A stretch of DNA of 64,000 nucleotides from the NCBI GenBank assembly GCA_021390615.1, contig JAJEJU010000025.1, forward strand, positions 434,001 to 498,000, written 5' to 3'. The translations under genes and the position numbers were made by a program. This document shows positions 9,129 to 18,207 of this stretch, one piece after another. Source of the stretch: Rhodanobacteraceae bacterium ZG21-1 (GTDB taxonomy: Bacteria > Pseudomonadota > Gammaproteobacteria > Xanthomonadales > Rhodanobacteraceae). Numbering within the stretch: position 1 is the stretch's first letter; every line of letters starts with the position of its first letter. Below the pieces are notes generated by a model. That model searched no databases. It saw only the letters and a program-made list of their open reading frames with translations, and was not told the DNA's origin.

Positions 9129-10361
9129 ATGTCTAACCAGCCTCTCGTCATACTCACCCACATACGGCACGCCGCCGTCACCGAGGGTTTCCTGCCGGCG
9201 GCACAGCGTCTCGGGCTGCCGGTGGTGCTGCTGACCGACCACCGGCTCGATCATCTGGACTATTTCAGCCGCGAGCCGGCCCACGCGCCGCAGCAGATCA
9301 TCGAGTGCGACGTGTTCAGCCCGCTCGGGGTGATCGACGCGCTGCACGATGCCGGCATCCGTCCCGCCGCCGTGCTTTCCAACAGCGATCATCTGCAGAC
9401 TTCCGCGGCCCTGGTCGCCCAGGGCTTCGGCCTGCCCGGCAAGGATTGGCGCGTGTGCTACGCAGCCAAGAACAAGGCCGCGATGCGTGCGCGGCTGCGC
9501 GAGCTGGATCTGCCCGCGCCGTGGTTCCACACGCTCGCGGCGGGCCAGCCGATACCGGACGACGCGCCTTACCCGCTGATCGCCAAGCCGCGCGAGGGCG
9601 TCGCCGGGCTCGACGTGCAGCTGTGCGCGTCGCCGCAGGAACTGCAGGCGCACAGCCGCGCCTTCTGGGAGCGGCATCCGAATCGCAGCCTGCTGCTCGA
9701 AGGTTTCCTGGAAGGCCCGCTGTTCAGCCTGGAAACACTGGGCGACGGTCGTCAGCTGCGTGCGGTGGGCGGCTTCGACACACGCTTGTCCGAGCCACCG
9801 CATTTCATCGAGATGGAATCGCTGTGGAACGGGCCGCATGCGCGCCGCTACCGCCAGCAGGCGCTGGCCCAGGTGGCCGCGTTCGGCGTGCAGTTCGGCG
9901 TCTGCCACAGCGAGTTCGCGCTGACGGCGCAGGGCCCGGTACTGATCGAGATCAACTACCGCAGCATCGGCGACGGCTGCGAATTCATGCTGGACCGCAT
10001 GTTCGGCGGCCACTGGTTCGAATGGATACTGCGCCTGCATCTCGGCGAGCCGCTGGATCAGGCCGGCATCGAGCGCGAACAGGCCGTCGCCCGCGAAGCC
10101 CTGCTGCGCTTCTATGTGGCCGAGCAGGAAGGGCAGCTTGTGCGCGCCAGCGATCCCTATGCCGAGCGCACGGCGCAGGCCGAGGCGTCGTATCGGCGCC
10201 TGCGCGAAGAAGGCGAGATGATTCGCCTGAGCCGCTCCAACAAGGATTATCTCGGCGTGCTCAGCGTCGTTGCCGAGGATCGGGACTGCCTGGACCGCAC
10301 CGTCGCCGCGATGGAGTCGCGCCTGCATTGGCAGATCCGCGCGGAGGCGCAGCCGGCATGA
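9129..10361 (+). CDS. pvsA: ATP-grasp ligase of vibrioferrin-type siderophore biosynthesis (PvsA-like)
   Basis: 410 residues from ATG 9129 (MSNQPLVILTHIRHAAV). The layout is that of an ATP-grasp amino-acid ligase: an N-terminal Rossmann-like part, KNKAAMRARLRELDLPAP near 120, PLIAKPREGVAGLDV as the lid, and the metal-binding end QGPVLIEINYRSIGDG. In vibrioferrin biosynthesis PvsA is the ATP-grasp enzyme thought to join alanine to 2-ketoglutarate. The 271 bases between the receptor and this gene contain no convincing gene, terminator or second Fur box. The stop overlaps the next start (ATGA at 10358-10361), so translation is coupled. Confidence 0.85.
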   Translation: MSNQPLVILTHIRHAAVTEGFLPAAQRLGLPVVLLTDHRLDHLDYFSREPAHAPQQIIECDVFSPLGVIDALHDAGIRPAAVLSNSDHLQTSAALVAQGFGLPGKDWRVCYAAKNKAAMRARLRELDLPAPWFHTLAAGQPIPDDAPYPLIAKPREGVAGLDVQLCASPQELQAHSRAFWERHPNRSLLLEGFLEGPLFSLETLGDGRQLRAVGGFDTRLSEPPHFIEMESLWNGPHARRYRQQALAQVAAFGVQFGVCHSEFALTAQGPVLIEINYRSIGDGCEFMLDRMFGGHWFEWILRLHLGEPLDQAGIEREQAVAREALLRFYVAEQEGQLVRASDPYAERTAQAEASYRRLREEGEMIRLSRSNKDYLGVLSVVAEDRDCLDRTVAAMESRLHWQIRAEAQPA

Positions 10362-12202
10362 ACCTGCAGAACCCGACGTCACAGGCATCGTTCTGGCTCG
10401 ATCGCGATCCGGACCTGGCCTATGTCACCCAGCGCATCATCGACGGCTGCCTGCGCGAGAACCTGCACGACATCGTGCACGCCGGCCAGCAGGCTTCGCC
10501 GCCGCCGGCCGTGCTCGAGGCCTGGGCGGAAGCCGGCCGGCCGTCCGCCTGGTGGCGCATCGCGCACTGGCCGTGCGGCATCGTGTGGCTGCCGGTCGAG
10601 CCCAGCGACTACATGCAGCCGCTGCGCGCGCTGAGCGACGGCTGGGTGCGCGAGAGCGCACAGGGCGCGCTGCGCGAGCACGGCGCCGAGCGCTGGCTGG
10701 GCCTGATCTCGCAGGGCCTGGACGAAGAAACCGCCACCCTGCACCGGCGCTATGTCGAGGAAGCGCAGCTCGCCGCTGCGCACCGCACGCTGGCGCGCGA
10801 GGCCTATGCCGGGCAGGCCGGTCGACTGGCGCAGGCGCTCGATCATCCGGCCTGGGGCGAACGGCTGCTGCTGGCCGACCAGGTCGCCAGCTACCGCGAC
10901 CATCCGTTCTATCCCACCGCGCGCGCCAAGACCGGGCTCGACACCGCGGCGCTGCGCGACTACGCGCCCGAGTTCGATCCGAGTTTCGAACTGCACTGGC
11001 TGGCCGTGCCGCGCGCACAGGCCACCCTCTCCAGCGCGCCGCCGGCGTTCTGGCCGCAGGCCGGCGAACTCGGCCTCGACCCGGCGCTGCAGCACAGCCA
11101 CACGATGCTGCCGGTGCACCCGCTCACCTGGTCACGCCTGCACGAGCTGCCGCTGCCGGCGGGAACCGAGCGCGCACCGCACCGCTTCCTGCGCGTGCGC
11201 CCGACCCTGTCGGTGCGCACGGTGATGCCGGTTGAACATCCGCATCATCACGTGAAGCTGCCGCTGCTGATGTACACGCTGGGCGCGCTGAGCCTGCGCA
11301 TGATGCGCCCCTCCTCGCTGTACGACGGGCTGTGGTTCCAGCGCGTGCTGAACGCGATCCGCGAAAGCGATGCCGAACTGCGCGGCCGCTACTTGCACGT
11401 GGACGAGGCGCACTATGGCCACGTCGCCGACGCCCGCCACCTGTCCTACCTGCTGCGCGTCTATCCCGCCTCGCTGGACCAGGCCACCCTGATCCCGGTG
11501 GCCGCGCTGTGCGGCGACATGCCGGACGGACGACCGCTCGCCGCGCACCTGGTCGAGCGTTACCACGGCGGCGATACGCTCGCCTGGTGGCGGCAATACC
11601 TGGCCCTGCTCTGCGGCGTGCATCTGCGCCTGTGGCTGGTCTACGGCATCGCGCTGGAAGCCAACCAGCAGAACGCCGTGCTGATCTGCCGCCCGGATGC
11701 GCCGCTGCAGTTGCTGATGAAGGACAACGATGCCGGGCGCATCTGGATGCCGCGCCTGCGTGCGCGGCTGCCCGGCGTGGACGCATTCGGACCGCTGCAC
11801 AACGAGCGCATCCTGGTGCGCGACGACACCGCGCTCGGCCAGATGTTCTGCACCATCACCCTGCAGCTCAACCTGCTCGCGGTGCTGGAAGGCGTTGCCG
11901 CCGGCGACGACGGCCTGCGCGCGGCGATGTACGAGGCACTGCGGCACGGCCTCGATGAAGCCTTGCAGAAACTCCGCGCGCAAGGCGTCGACATCGCGCC
12001 TGCGCAGGCCCTGCTCGGCGCGCCGAAGCTGCCGGTGAAATACCTGATGAGCGCCGGCAGCCTGCTCAGCAAGCAGACCACCGGCGCAGCGGACATCCAG
12101 AAGTTCTACGGAGACAGCGCGCCGAACTTCATGCTCGCCGACGCCCTCGCCGACGCGAGCCCCGTCGCGGCGATGCGCAGACACGCCGTGGGTCGCGACT
12201 GA
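10358..12202 (+). CDS. pvsB: IucA/IucC-type NIS siderophore synthetase (PvsB-like)
   Basis: 614 residues, normal for the family. NIS synthetases adenylate a carboxylate, usually citrate, and couple it to an amine or alcohol. Visible family blocks are PVHPLTWSRLHELP, SVRTVMPVEHPHHHVKLPLLMYTLGALSLRMM and the C-terminal block VYGIALEANQQNAVLI...LLMKDNDAGRI. Position immediately after the ATP-grasp gene and before an MFS exporter corresponds to PvsB. ATG 10358 overlaps the preceding stop by four bases; the stop overlaps the MFS start by one base (TGATG). Confidence 0.9.
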   Translation: MNLQNPTSQASFWLDRDPDLAYVTQRIIDGCLRENLHDIVHAGQQASPPPAVLEAWAEAGRPSAWWRIAHWPCGIVWLPVEPSDYMQPLRALSDGWVRESAQGALREHGAERWLGLISQGLDEETATLHRRYVEEAQLAAAHRTLAREAYAGQAGRLAQALDHPAWGERLLLADQVASYRDHPFYPTARAKTGLDTAALRDYAPEFDPSFELHWLAVPRAQATLSSAPPAFWPQAGELGLDPALQHSHTMLPVHPLTWSRLHELPLPAGTERAPHRFLRVRPTLSVRTVMPVEHPHHHVKLPLLMYTLGALSLRMMRPSSLYDGLWFQRVLNAIRESDAELRGRYLHVDEAHYGHVADARHLSYLLRVYPASLDQATLIPVAALCGDMPDGRPLAAHLVERYHGGDTLAWWRQYLALLCGVHLRLWLVYGIALEANQQNAVLICRPDAPLQLLMKDNDAGRIWMPRLRARLPGVDAFGPLHNERILVRDDTALGQMFCTITLQLNLLAVLEGVAAGDDGLRAAMYEALRHGLDEALQKLRAQGVDIAPAQALLGAPKLPVKYLMSAGSLLSKQTTGAADIQKFYGDSAPNFMLADALADASPVAAMRRHAVGRD

Positions 12203-13371
12203 TGCGCGTCCTCGGCGCCGTGCTGACCGCGCACTACCTGGCCGCCTTCACCGCGCTGGGCATGCCGGTGTTCATGCCGCGCGTGCTGGCGCAGCTGGCC
12301 CCCGGCGCACCCGACTGGCTGGCCGGCACGCTCTATGTGCTGCCCACCATCTGCACCGCGCTCACCGCCTCCGCGTGGGGCCGGCTGGCCGATCGCCACG
12401 GGCGCAAGCTGTCGCTGATGCGCGCCCAGCTCGGCCTGGCCTGCGGCTTCGCCATTGCCGGGGCGGCGCCGAACCTTGCGCTATTCGTGCTGGGCCTGAT
12501 CATCCAGGGCGCCTGCGGCGGCTCGCTGGCAGCTGCCAACGCCTACCTCGCCACCCAGTCCAGCGGCCAGGCGCTGTCGCGCGCGCTGGACTGGACCCAG
12601 TTCTCGGCGCGGCTGGCGATGCTGACCGCGCCGGCCCTGCTCGGCGTGGCGATCGACCATGGCCTCGGGCAAGGCCTGTACGGTTACCTCGCGCTGCTGC
12701 CGCTGCTCGGCCTGCTCGTCACTATGATGCTGCCCGCGGATACGCCGGCGCCGGCTCGGCAGCCGTCGTCGGCGCGCGCCGATACAGCCACGCCAGCGCC
12801 TCTGCGACACGAGCTGACCGGCTGGCTGGCGGTGCAGTTTCTGTACTACTTCGCGGTAGTCGTCACCTTCCCGTATTTCGTCGCGTATTGCAGAGCACTC
12901 GGCGTCGCCAGCGACAGTGTCGCCGGCATGCTCTACAGCCTGCCGCACCTGGTCTATCTGCTGATCCTGCCCGGCTTGCGCGCGCGCTCCTCGGCGCCGC
13001 AGCCGATCCTGCTGTGCGGCCTGGGCCTGCTCGCCGCAACCAGCCTGCTGCAGGCCGCGTCGACCCACGCGACCGCGCTGATTCCGCTGCGCGCGGTCTA
13101 CGGCCTCGGCATGACCCTGGCCATCGTCGGCTTGAACCGGGCCTTCGCCGACTGCGCCGCGCGCGCGCCGGCCGGCCGCCTGTTCGGCCGCTTCGATGCC
13201 TGCGGCAAATGGGCCGGCGCCCTGGGCGGCATCGCCGCCGGCGCGCTGGTGCATCGCTACGGCCTGGGCACACCCTTCCTGATCGCCGGCCTCAGCGCGC
13301 TGGCGGCGGCCACCCTGGTTCTCATTTCCACTCGACAGAGGCAGTCCTATGCGCCAGCAGACGATGCGTGA
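12202..13371 (+). CDS. pvsC: MFS transporter, siderophore exporter (PvsC-like)
   Basis: 389 residues with about twelve hydrophobic segments and the MFS motif-A signature GRLADRHGRKLSLM between helices 2 and 3 (about residues 59-72). Its position between the two NIS synthetase genes is exactly that of pvsC, the vibrioferrin exporter. Its start overlaps the previous stop by one base and its end overlaps the next gene by 23 bases, so it belongs to one tightly coupled transcript. Confidence 0.9.
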   Translation: MRVLGAVLTAHYLAAFTALGMPVFMPRVLAQLAPGAPDWLAGTLYVLPTICTALTASAWGRLADRHGRKLSLMRAQLGLACGFAIAGAAPNLALFVLGLIIQGACGGSLAAANAYLATQSSGQALSRALDWTQFSARLAMLTAPALLGVAIDHGLGQGLYGYLALLPLLGLLVTMMLPADTPAPARQPSSARADTATPAPLRHELTGWLAVQFLYYFAVVVTFPYFVAYCRALGVASDSVAGMLYSLPHLVYLLILPGLRARSSAPQPILLCGLGLLAATSLLQAASTHATALIPLRAVYGLGMTLAIVGLNRAFADCAARAPAGRLFGRFDACGKWAGALGGIAAGALVHRYGLGTPFLIAGLSALAAATLVLISTRQRQSYAPADDA

Positions 13372-15154
13372 GCAGACGATGCGCGAGCAATGGTTCGACG
13401 GAATGGCGCAGGCGCAGGCGATGACCTGCTGGCTGAACTGCTATCTGCGCGAATTCGCCTTGCCGAACGGCCAGGCCGAGCTGGACTATCGCGGCCTCGA
13501 CCGGCCGGCCGGGCTGCTGCACGGCGAGGGCTCGGTGCTGCGCATCCACTTCGAACAGCCGGGCTACCTGTTGTGCGTGCGCGTGGCGCGCAGCAGCCGG
13601 CTCGGCCGCTGCGAGTATGCCTCGGCGCCGTACCTGAAGCGTCCGGGCATGCCGTGGCGCAGCGCCGACGCCCGCGCGCTGGTGCACTTTCTGCTGGAGC
13701 GGCTGGCCCCGACCGGCGGCTTCAACGCCGAATTGCTCGCCCAGAGCGAGCAGAGCGTGGAAGTGACCCGGCACCTGCTCGAGCGCTCCGCCCCCGGACG
13801 CCACGACGCGGCCAGCGCATCGCGCGACAGCCTGATCGAAGCCGAGCAGGACATGGTGTGGGGGCATGCCCTGCATCCCACCCCGAAAAGCCGCGAAGGC
13901 CTGGCGCTGCCGCAGGTGCTGGCCTGCTCGCCGGAAGCGAAGGTGCGCTTCCCGCTGTACTGGTTCCGCATCGCGCCGAGCCTGTGGCGCCACTACGGGC
14001 GCGACATGCGCGCCACGCTCGCCCAGGTGGCCGACGCCGAACATCTCTACCCCTGCCATCCCTGGGAGGTCGAGCGCCTGCTGGCCAATCCGCTGCTGCA
14101 GCGCGCGCGCGCCGAAGGCCTGATCGAACCTCTCGGCAGCTGCGGCCTCGCCATGCTGCCGACCTCGTCGGTGCGCACCATGTACCACCCCGAGCTGGAT
14201 TATTTCCTCAAGCTGTCGATCCACGTGCGGCTGACCAACTGCGTGCGCAAGAACGCCTGGTACGAACTCGAGAGCGCAGTCGCGCTCAGCGAGATGCTGG
14301 CGCCGGTCTGGGACGACCTGCGCGCCCGCGTGCCGGGCTTCGAAGTGATGCTCGAGCCCGCCGCCAGCACGCTCGATTTCGCCCAGCTCGGCGGCACCGA
14401 CGACGAACAGCGCGAACTCGCCGAGAGCTTCGGCGTGCTTTACCGCGAGAACATCCCCGCTCTGCAGCGCGAGCGCTACCGGCCGCAGATGGCCGGCGCC
14501 CTGTTCGCCGCCGACCGCGACGGCGACAGCATCTGCGGCGCCATGCTGCACGACTACGCCGCCGAGCACGCGCTGAGCTATGCGCGTGCGACGGAACACT
14601 GGTTCGAGGCCTATGCCGCCCTGTTGCTCGACGGGGTGTGGCTGGCCTTCTTCAAGCACGGCGTGGTGCTGGAGCCCCATTTGCAGAACACCGTCATCGG
14701 CTTCGACCGCGGCTTGCCGTCGCGGGTATGGATCCGCGACTTGGAAGGCACCAAGCTGGTCTTCGAATCATGGCCGGCGGAGCGGCTGGCCGGCTTGTCC
14801 GAGCGCGCCCGCAGCTCGGTGCATTACAGCTGGGCGCTGGGCTGGCGACGCGTGGCCTATTGCACGCTGATCAACAACCTGGCCGAGGCGATCTTCCAGC
14901 TGTGCGGCGGCGAAAAGCCTTCGCTGCAAGCCGCGCTGGAAGCGCGCCTGTGGCAGTGCGTGGCGCGCCTGGTGGTGCGCTGGCAGGAACGCTTCGGCGC
15001 GCAGCCGCTGCTGCAAGGCCTGCTGCAGGGGCAGGCCATTCCGAGCAAGAACAACCTGCGCACCCGCTTGTACAAGCGCGCGGACCGCGACTCGGACTAC
15101 ACCGAGCTGCCCAATCCGATCCAGCCGTCCGCAGCCGCGCGCCGCGCGGCGTGA
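13349..15154 (+). CDS. pvsD: IucA/IucC-type NIS siderophore synthetase (PvsD-like)
   Basis: 601 residues from ATG 13349, which has AGAGG seven bases upstream. Family blocks are LYPCHPWEVERLL, PTSSVRTMYHPELDYFLKLSIHVRLTNCVRKNAWYE split over about 270-310, and HGVVLEPHLQNTVIGFDRG near 435. In vibrioferrin synthesis PvsD condenses citrate with L-serine. Three in-frame ATGs (13349, 13364, 13379) lie in a 15-bp near-perfect tandem repeat coding MRQQT-MREQT-MREQW, so the exact start is uncertain by ten residues. The gene overlaps the end of the exporter gene by 23 bases. Confidence 0.9.
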   Translation: MRQQTMREQTMREQWFDGMAQAQAMTCWLNCYLREFALPNGQAELDYRGLDRPAGLLHGEGSVLRIHFEQPGYLLCVRVARSSRLGRCEYASAPYLKRPGMPWRSADARALVHFLLERLAPTGGFNAELLAQSEQSVEVTRHLLERSAPGRHDAASASRDSLIEAEQDMVWGHALHPTPKSREGLALPQVLACSPEAKVRFPLYWFRIAPSLWRHYGRDMRATLAQVADAEHLYPCHPWEVERLLANPLLQRARAEGLIEPLGSCGLAMLPTSSVRTMYHPELDYFLKLSIHVRLTNCVRKNAWYELESAVALSEMLAPVWDDLRARVPGFEVMLEPAASTLDFAQLGGTDDEQRELAESFGVLYRENIPALQRERYRPQMAGALFAADRDGDSICGAMLHDYAAEHALSYARATEHWFEAYAALLLDGVWLAFFKHGVVLEPHLQNTVIGFDRGLPSRVWIRDLEGTKLVFESWPAERLAGLSERARSSVHYSWALGWRRVAYCTLINNLAEAIFQLCGGEKPSLQAALEARLWQCVARLVVRWQERFGAQPLLQGLLQGQAIPSKNNLRTRLYKRADRDSDYTELPNPIQPSAAARRAA

Positions 15155-15180
15155 GCGCACCACGCAGCGACCGACATCCC

Positions 15181-16407
15181 ATGACCATCGAGCTTTCCTC
15201 TGCGCGCATCGAAGCGCTCGTCGAACAGTGGCGCAGCGAATCCGCCGAACCGATCTGCGCTTACGTCTACGACCTGCAGGCGCTGCACCGGCACGTGCGC
15301 CGGATGCGCGAGCTGCTGCCCGAAGGCTGCGAGCTGTATTACGCCGCCAAGGCCAACGCCGAACCGCCCGTGCTGCGCACGCTGGCGCCGTGGGTGGACG
15401 GCTTCGAAGCCGCTTCCGGCGGCGAGCTGCGTTGGCTGCATCAGCACCAGCCGGGCCAGCCGCTGCTGTTCGGCGGCCCCGGCAAGCTGGACAGCGAGCT
15501 GGCGCAGGCGGTGGCCCTGCCCAACTGCAGCCTGCACGTGGAAAGCCTCGGTGAACTGGAGCGGCTGGCGCGCATCGCCGCGCAGGCGCAGCGGTCGGTG
15601 CCGGTGTTCCTGCGCATGAACATCGCCGTGCCCGGCATCGGCGATACGCGCCTGATGATGGGCGGCAAGCCGACCCCGTTCGGCATGGACGAGCACGACC
15701 TGCCGCAGGCGCTGGCCTTCCTGCGCGAACATCCCGTGCTGCGGCTGGAAGGCTTTCACTTCCACCTGATGTCGCACCAGCGCGACGCCGACATGCAGCT
15801 GCAGCTGGTCGAGGCCTACCTCGACACGTTGGCGCGTTGGCAGCGCGAGCACGGCGTGGAAGCGCGCGTGCTCAACGCCGGCGGCGGCTTCGGCGTCGAC
15901 TACGCCGAACCGGCAGCCTCGTTCGACTGGGCGCGCTTCTGCCACGGCCTGCGCGCGCTGTTGGCGCGCCGTGGGCCGAGTCCGCGCCTGCGCTTCGAGC
16001 CCGGCCGCTACGTCAGCGTGTCATGCGGCTGGTACGTGATGGAAGTGCTCGACATCAAGCGCAGCCACGGCCAGTACTTCGCCGTCGCACGCGGCGGCAC
16101 CCACCATTTCCGCACGCCGCCGGCGCAAGGCCACGATCATCCGTTCCGCGTGCTGCGCGGCGCGCGACCGGCCCAGCTGAAAGACGAGCAGGTCACCCTG
16201 GTCGGCCAGCTGTGCACGCCGAAGGACGTGCTGGCGCGCGAGCAGCCAATCGAAGCGCTGGCCGTGGGCGACTGCCTGCTGTTCCCGCTGGCCGGCGCCT
16301 ATGCCTGGAACATCTCGCACCAGAACTTCCTGATGCATCCGGCGCCGCGCATGGCCTTCCTGGAAGCGGGCGAACAAGGCGATCTGGCCGAAATGCGCGC
16401 GGCCTGA
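15181..16407 (+). CDS. pvsE: PLP-dependent group III decarboxylase (PvsE-like)
   Basis: 408 residues of the alanine racemase-fold decarboxylase family (DAP/ornithine decarboxylase type). ELYYAAKANAEPPVL near residue 55 carries the PLP lysine. FHFHLMSH supplies the PLP-stacking His, NAGGGFGVDY the phosphate-binding glycine loop, RFEPGRYVS the substrate contact, and GQLCTPKDVL the Cys contributed across the dimer. In vibrioferrin synthesis PvsE decarboxylates O-citryl-serine to the ethanolamine derivative. It starts 26 bases after pvsD and appears to be the last gene of the operon. Nothing resembling a strong terminator was seen in the 292 bases after it. Confidence 0.88.
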   Translation: MTIELSSARIEALVEQWRSESAEPICAYVYDLQALHRHVRRMRELLPEGCELYYAAKANAEPPVLRTLAPWVDGFEAASGGELRWLHQHQPGQPLLFGGPGKLDSELAQAVALPNCSLHVESLGELERLARIAAQAQRSVPVFLRMNIAVPGIGDTRLMMGGKPTPFGMDEHDLPQALAFLREHPVLRLEGFHFHLMSHQRDADMQLQLVEAYLDTLARWQREHGVEARVLNAGGGFGVDYAEPAASFDWARFCHGLRALLARRGPSPRLRFEPGRYVSVSCGWYVMEVLDIKRSHGQYFAVARGGTHHFRTPPAQGHDHPFRVLRGARPAQLKDEQVTLVGQLCTPKDVLAREQPIEALAVGDCLLFPLAGAYAWNISHQNFLMHPAPRMAFLEAGEQGDLAEMRAA

Positions 16408-16699
16408 GCGTCCGAGCGCGACCTCCAGGCAGTTCGCGTAGTCATCGCGTGACCGGTTGGCTGGTCCACGCATGGTGTCGGCCTGATCGGCTGTAGAACT
16501 CAGTCGCGTGCCATCGCAGGACGATCGCTCGGTGGCGGCTTGACGCGCAAACTCGGTCCGCTGGCATCCCGACGCTTTCCTTCCGTCGCGCACTGGCGTT
16601 CGCTCTCTTCAGCGTCCGCGCGCCCGTTCTCTCATGGCCTGCGCGCGGTCGTTCTAGACGCGAGCTGTCTGCAGATCGCGCTCAGCCATCGCGCACGCT

Positions 16700-18118
16700 T
16701 CAGCGCAACCGCTGCGCTGCCAGTCGCCCGAGCCGGCGCAAGGCACGATCCAGCGTCTCGCTCCAAGGCAGGCCGCAGCTCAGGCGCAGGCAGTCGGCAT
16801 AATCGCCGCGGCTGGAGAACAACACGCCGGGCGAAGTGCCGATGCCCTCGGCCAGCGCCGCCTCGAACAAGCCGTAGCCATCGCCACCGGGCGGCAGCTG
16901 CAGCCACAGCGACAGGCCGCCCTGCGGCTCGCAGGCGCGGGTGGCCGCCGGCCAGTGGCGCGCCACCGCTTCGTGCAGGCGCTGCACGTTCTCGGCCAGG
17001 GTGCGGCGCAGCCGGCGCAGATGGCGCTCCAGGTCGTGCCGCCGCAGATAATCCTCCAGCGCCAGCTGCGGCAGGCTGGCGTTGCCCACGGTGGAGAAAT
17101 ATTTGGCGCGCAGCAGCGCCTCGGTCCAACCGGCGCCGGCCAGCCAGCCCACGCGCAGGCCCGGCGCCAGGATCTTGGAGAACGAGCCGCAGCTGATCAC
17201 GTTGCCACGCCGGTCCCAGCGCCGAAGCGGCGAGGGCCGCTGGCCCGACCAGGCCAGCTCGCCGTAGATGTCGTCCTCGATCACCACCGTGCCGTGCCGC
17301 GCGCAGCTGTCGAGCAGGGCCTGCTTGGCCGCGTCGTCGGTGAGGCTGCCCAGCGGATTGTTGAAGTTCGGCACCAGCACCGCCGCGCGCACGCAATGCT
17401 GCGCCAGCAGGGATTCCAGCCGCGCGACGTCGATGCCTCGGCCAGGCAGATTGGGCACCTCGAGCACCTTCAGGCGCAGGCTGGCGATCGCCTGCAGGAT
17501 GCCGTGATAGGTGGGCGACTCGACCAGCACCACGTCGCCCGGCTCGGCCAGCGTGCGCAAGGCCAGACTGATCGCCTCCATCGCGCCGGCGGTGATCACG
17601 ATCTCGTCCGGCGCCACCGCCGCGCCGAGCTGCGCGTAGCGCTGCGCGATCAGCCGGCGCAATCCAGGCAGGCCTTGCGGCGGCGCGTAGTCCAGCGCCG
17701 CCGCCGGCTGGCGACGCAGACAGCGCGACAGCGACGCACCCAACGCCGCCTGCGGCAGCAACGCGGGCGCCGGCGTGGCGCTGTGCAGCGGCAGCACGTC
17801 GCGGCGCGCCAGCATGTCGAGCACGTCCTGCAGCACCGGGTTGCTCACCGTGCCCGGCGCACGCCTGCGCGGCGGCCGCGCGGCCGGCAAACGGGGTGCG
17901 GCGGCACGCACGAAATAGCCCGAGCGCGGCCGCGCCTGCGCCACGCCTTCGCGCTCCAGCTGCAGGCAGGCCTGCACCGCGGTCGCGGTACTCACCCCGT
18001 GGCCCTGCGCCAGCTGCCGGATCGACGGCAGGCGTTCGCCCGCACGCAGCGCGCCGCTGGCGATCTGTTCGCGCAACTGCTCGGCCACACGTTCGTAGAG
18101 CAGCATGGGCAGCCTCAT
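16700..18118 (-). CDS. MocR/GabR-type PLP-binding transcriptional regulator
   Basis: 472 residues: an N-terminal GntR winged helix (about 1-75, with AGERLPSIRQLAQGHGVSTATAVQA) joined to a fold-type I aminotransferase domain (about 95-465). PLP-site residues are intact: NFNNPLG near 251-257, EDDIYG near 281-286 and the Schiff-base Lys in CGSFSKILAPGLRVGW (about 315). MocR proteins are PLP- or amine-responsive regulators that usually control a divergent neighbour. Here the divergent gene is an EamA transporter, and a pair of identical 10-mers lies between the two starts. The effector is not known. Confidence 0.92.
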   Translation of the reverse strand: MRLPMLLYERVAEQLREQIASGALRAGERLPSIRQLAQGHGVSTATAVQACLQLEREGVAQARPRSGYFVRAAAPRLPAARPPRRRAPGTVSNPVLQDVLDMLARRDVLPLHSATPAPALLPQAALGASLSRCLRRQPAAALDYAPPQGLPGLRRLIAQRYAQLGAAVAPDEIVITAGAMEAISLALRTLAEPGDVVLVESPTYHGILQAIASLRLKVLEVPNLPGRGIDVARLESLLAQHCVRAAVLVPNFNNPLGSLTDDAAKQALLDSCARHGTVVIEDDIYGELAWSGQRPSPLRRWDRRGNVISCGSFSKILAPGLRVGWLAGAGWTEALLRAKYFSTVGNASLPQLALEDYLRRHDLERHLRRLRRTLAENVQRLHEAVARHWPAATRACEPQGGLSLWLQLPPGGDGYGLFEAALAEGIGTSPGVLFSSRGDYADCLRLSCGLPWSETLDRALRRLGRLAAQRLR

Positions 18119-18159
18119 CTGTATCGGTGCGGATCGATGATATCTGAATCTGTATCGGT
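18119..18159. promoter_or_regulatory. Direct repeat, candidate MocR operator
   Basis: CTGTATCGGT occurs at 18119-18128 and again at 18150-18159, 31 bp start to start, about three helical turns. MocR/GabR regulators commonly bind two direct repeats on one DNA face. The repeats sit in the 89-base divergent promoter region; the first touches the start of the regulator gene. Confidence 0.65.
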
Positions 18160-18207
18160 CATTGCCACCACCCTACTCTGTGCCCTATCCGATCGGAGAG
18201 GCATGCC

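Noticed and set aside
8903-9136. A 77-residue gene between the receptor and pvsA
   Set aside because: No recognisable features, Arg/Ala-rich product, no good ribosome-binding site and overlap with the pvsA start.
6728-9181. An 817-codon frame antisense to the siderophore receptor gene
   Set aside because: Composition is that of a shadow frame; the plus strand encodes a complete TonB receptor.
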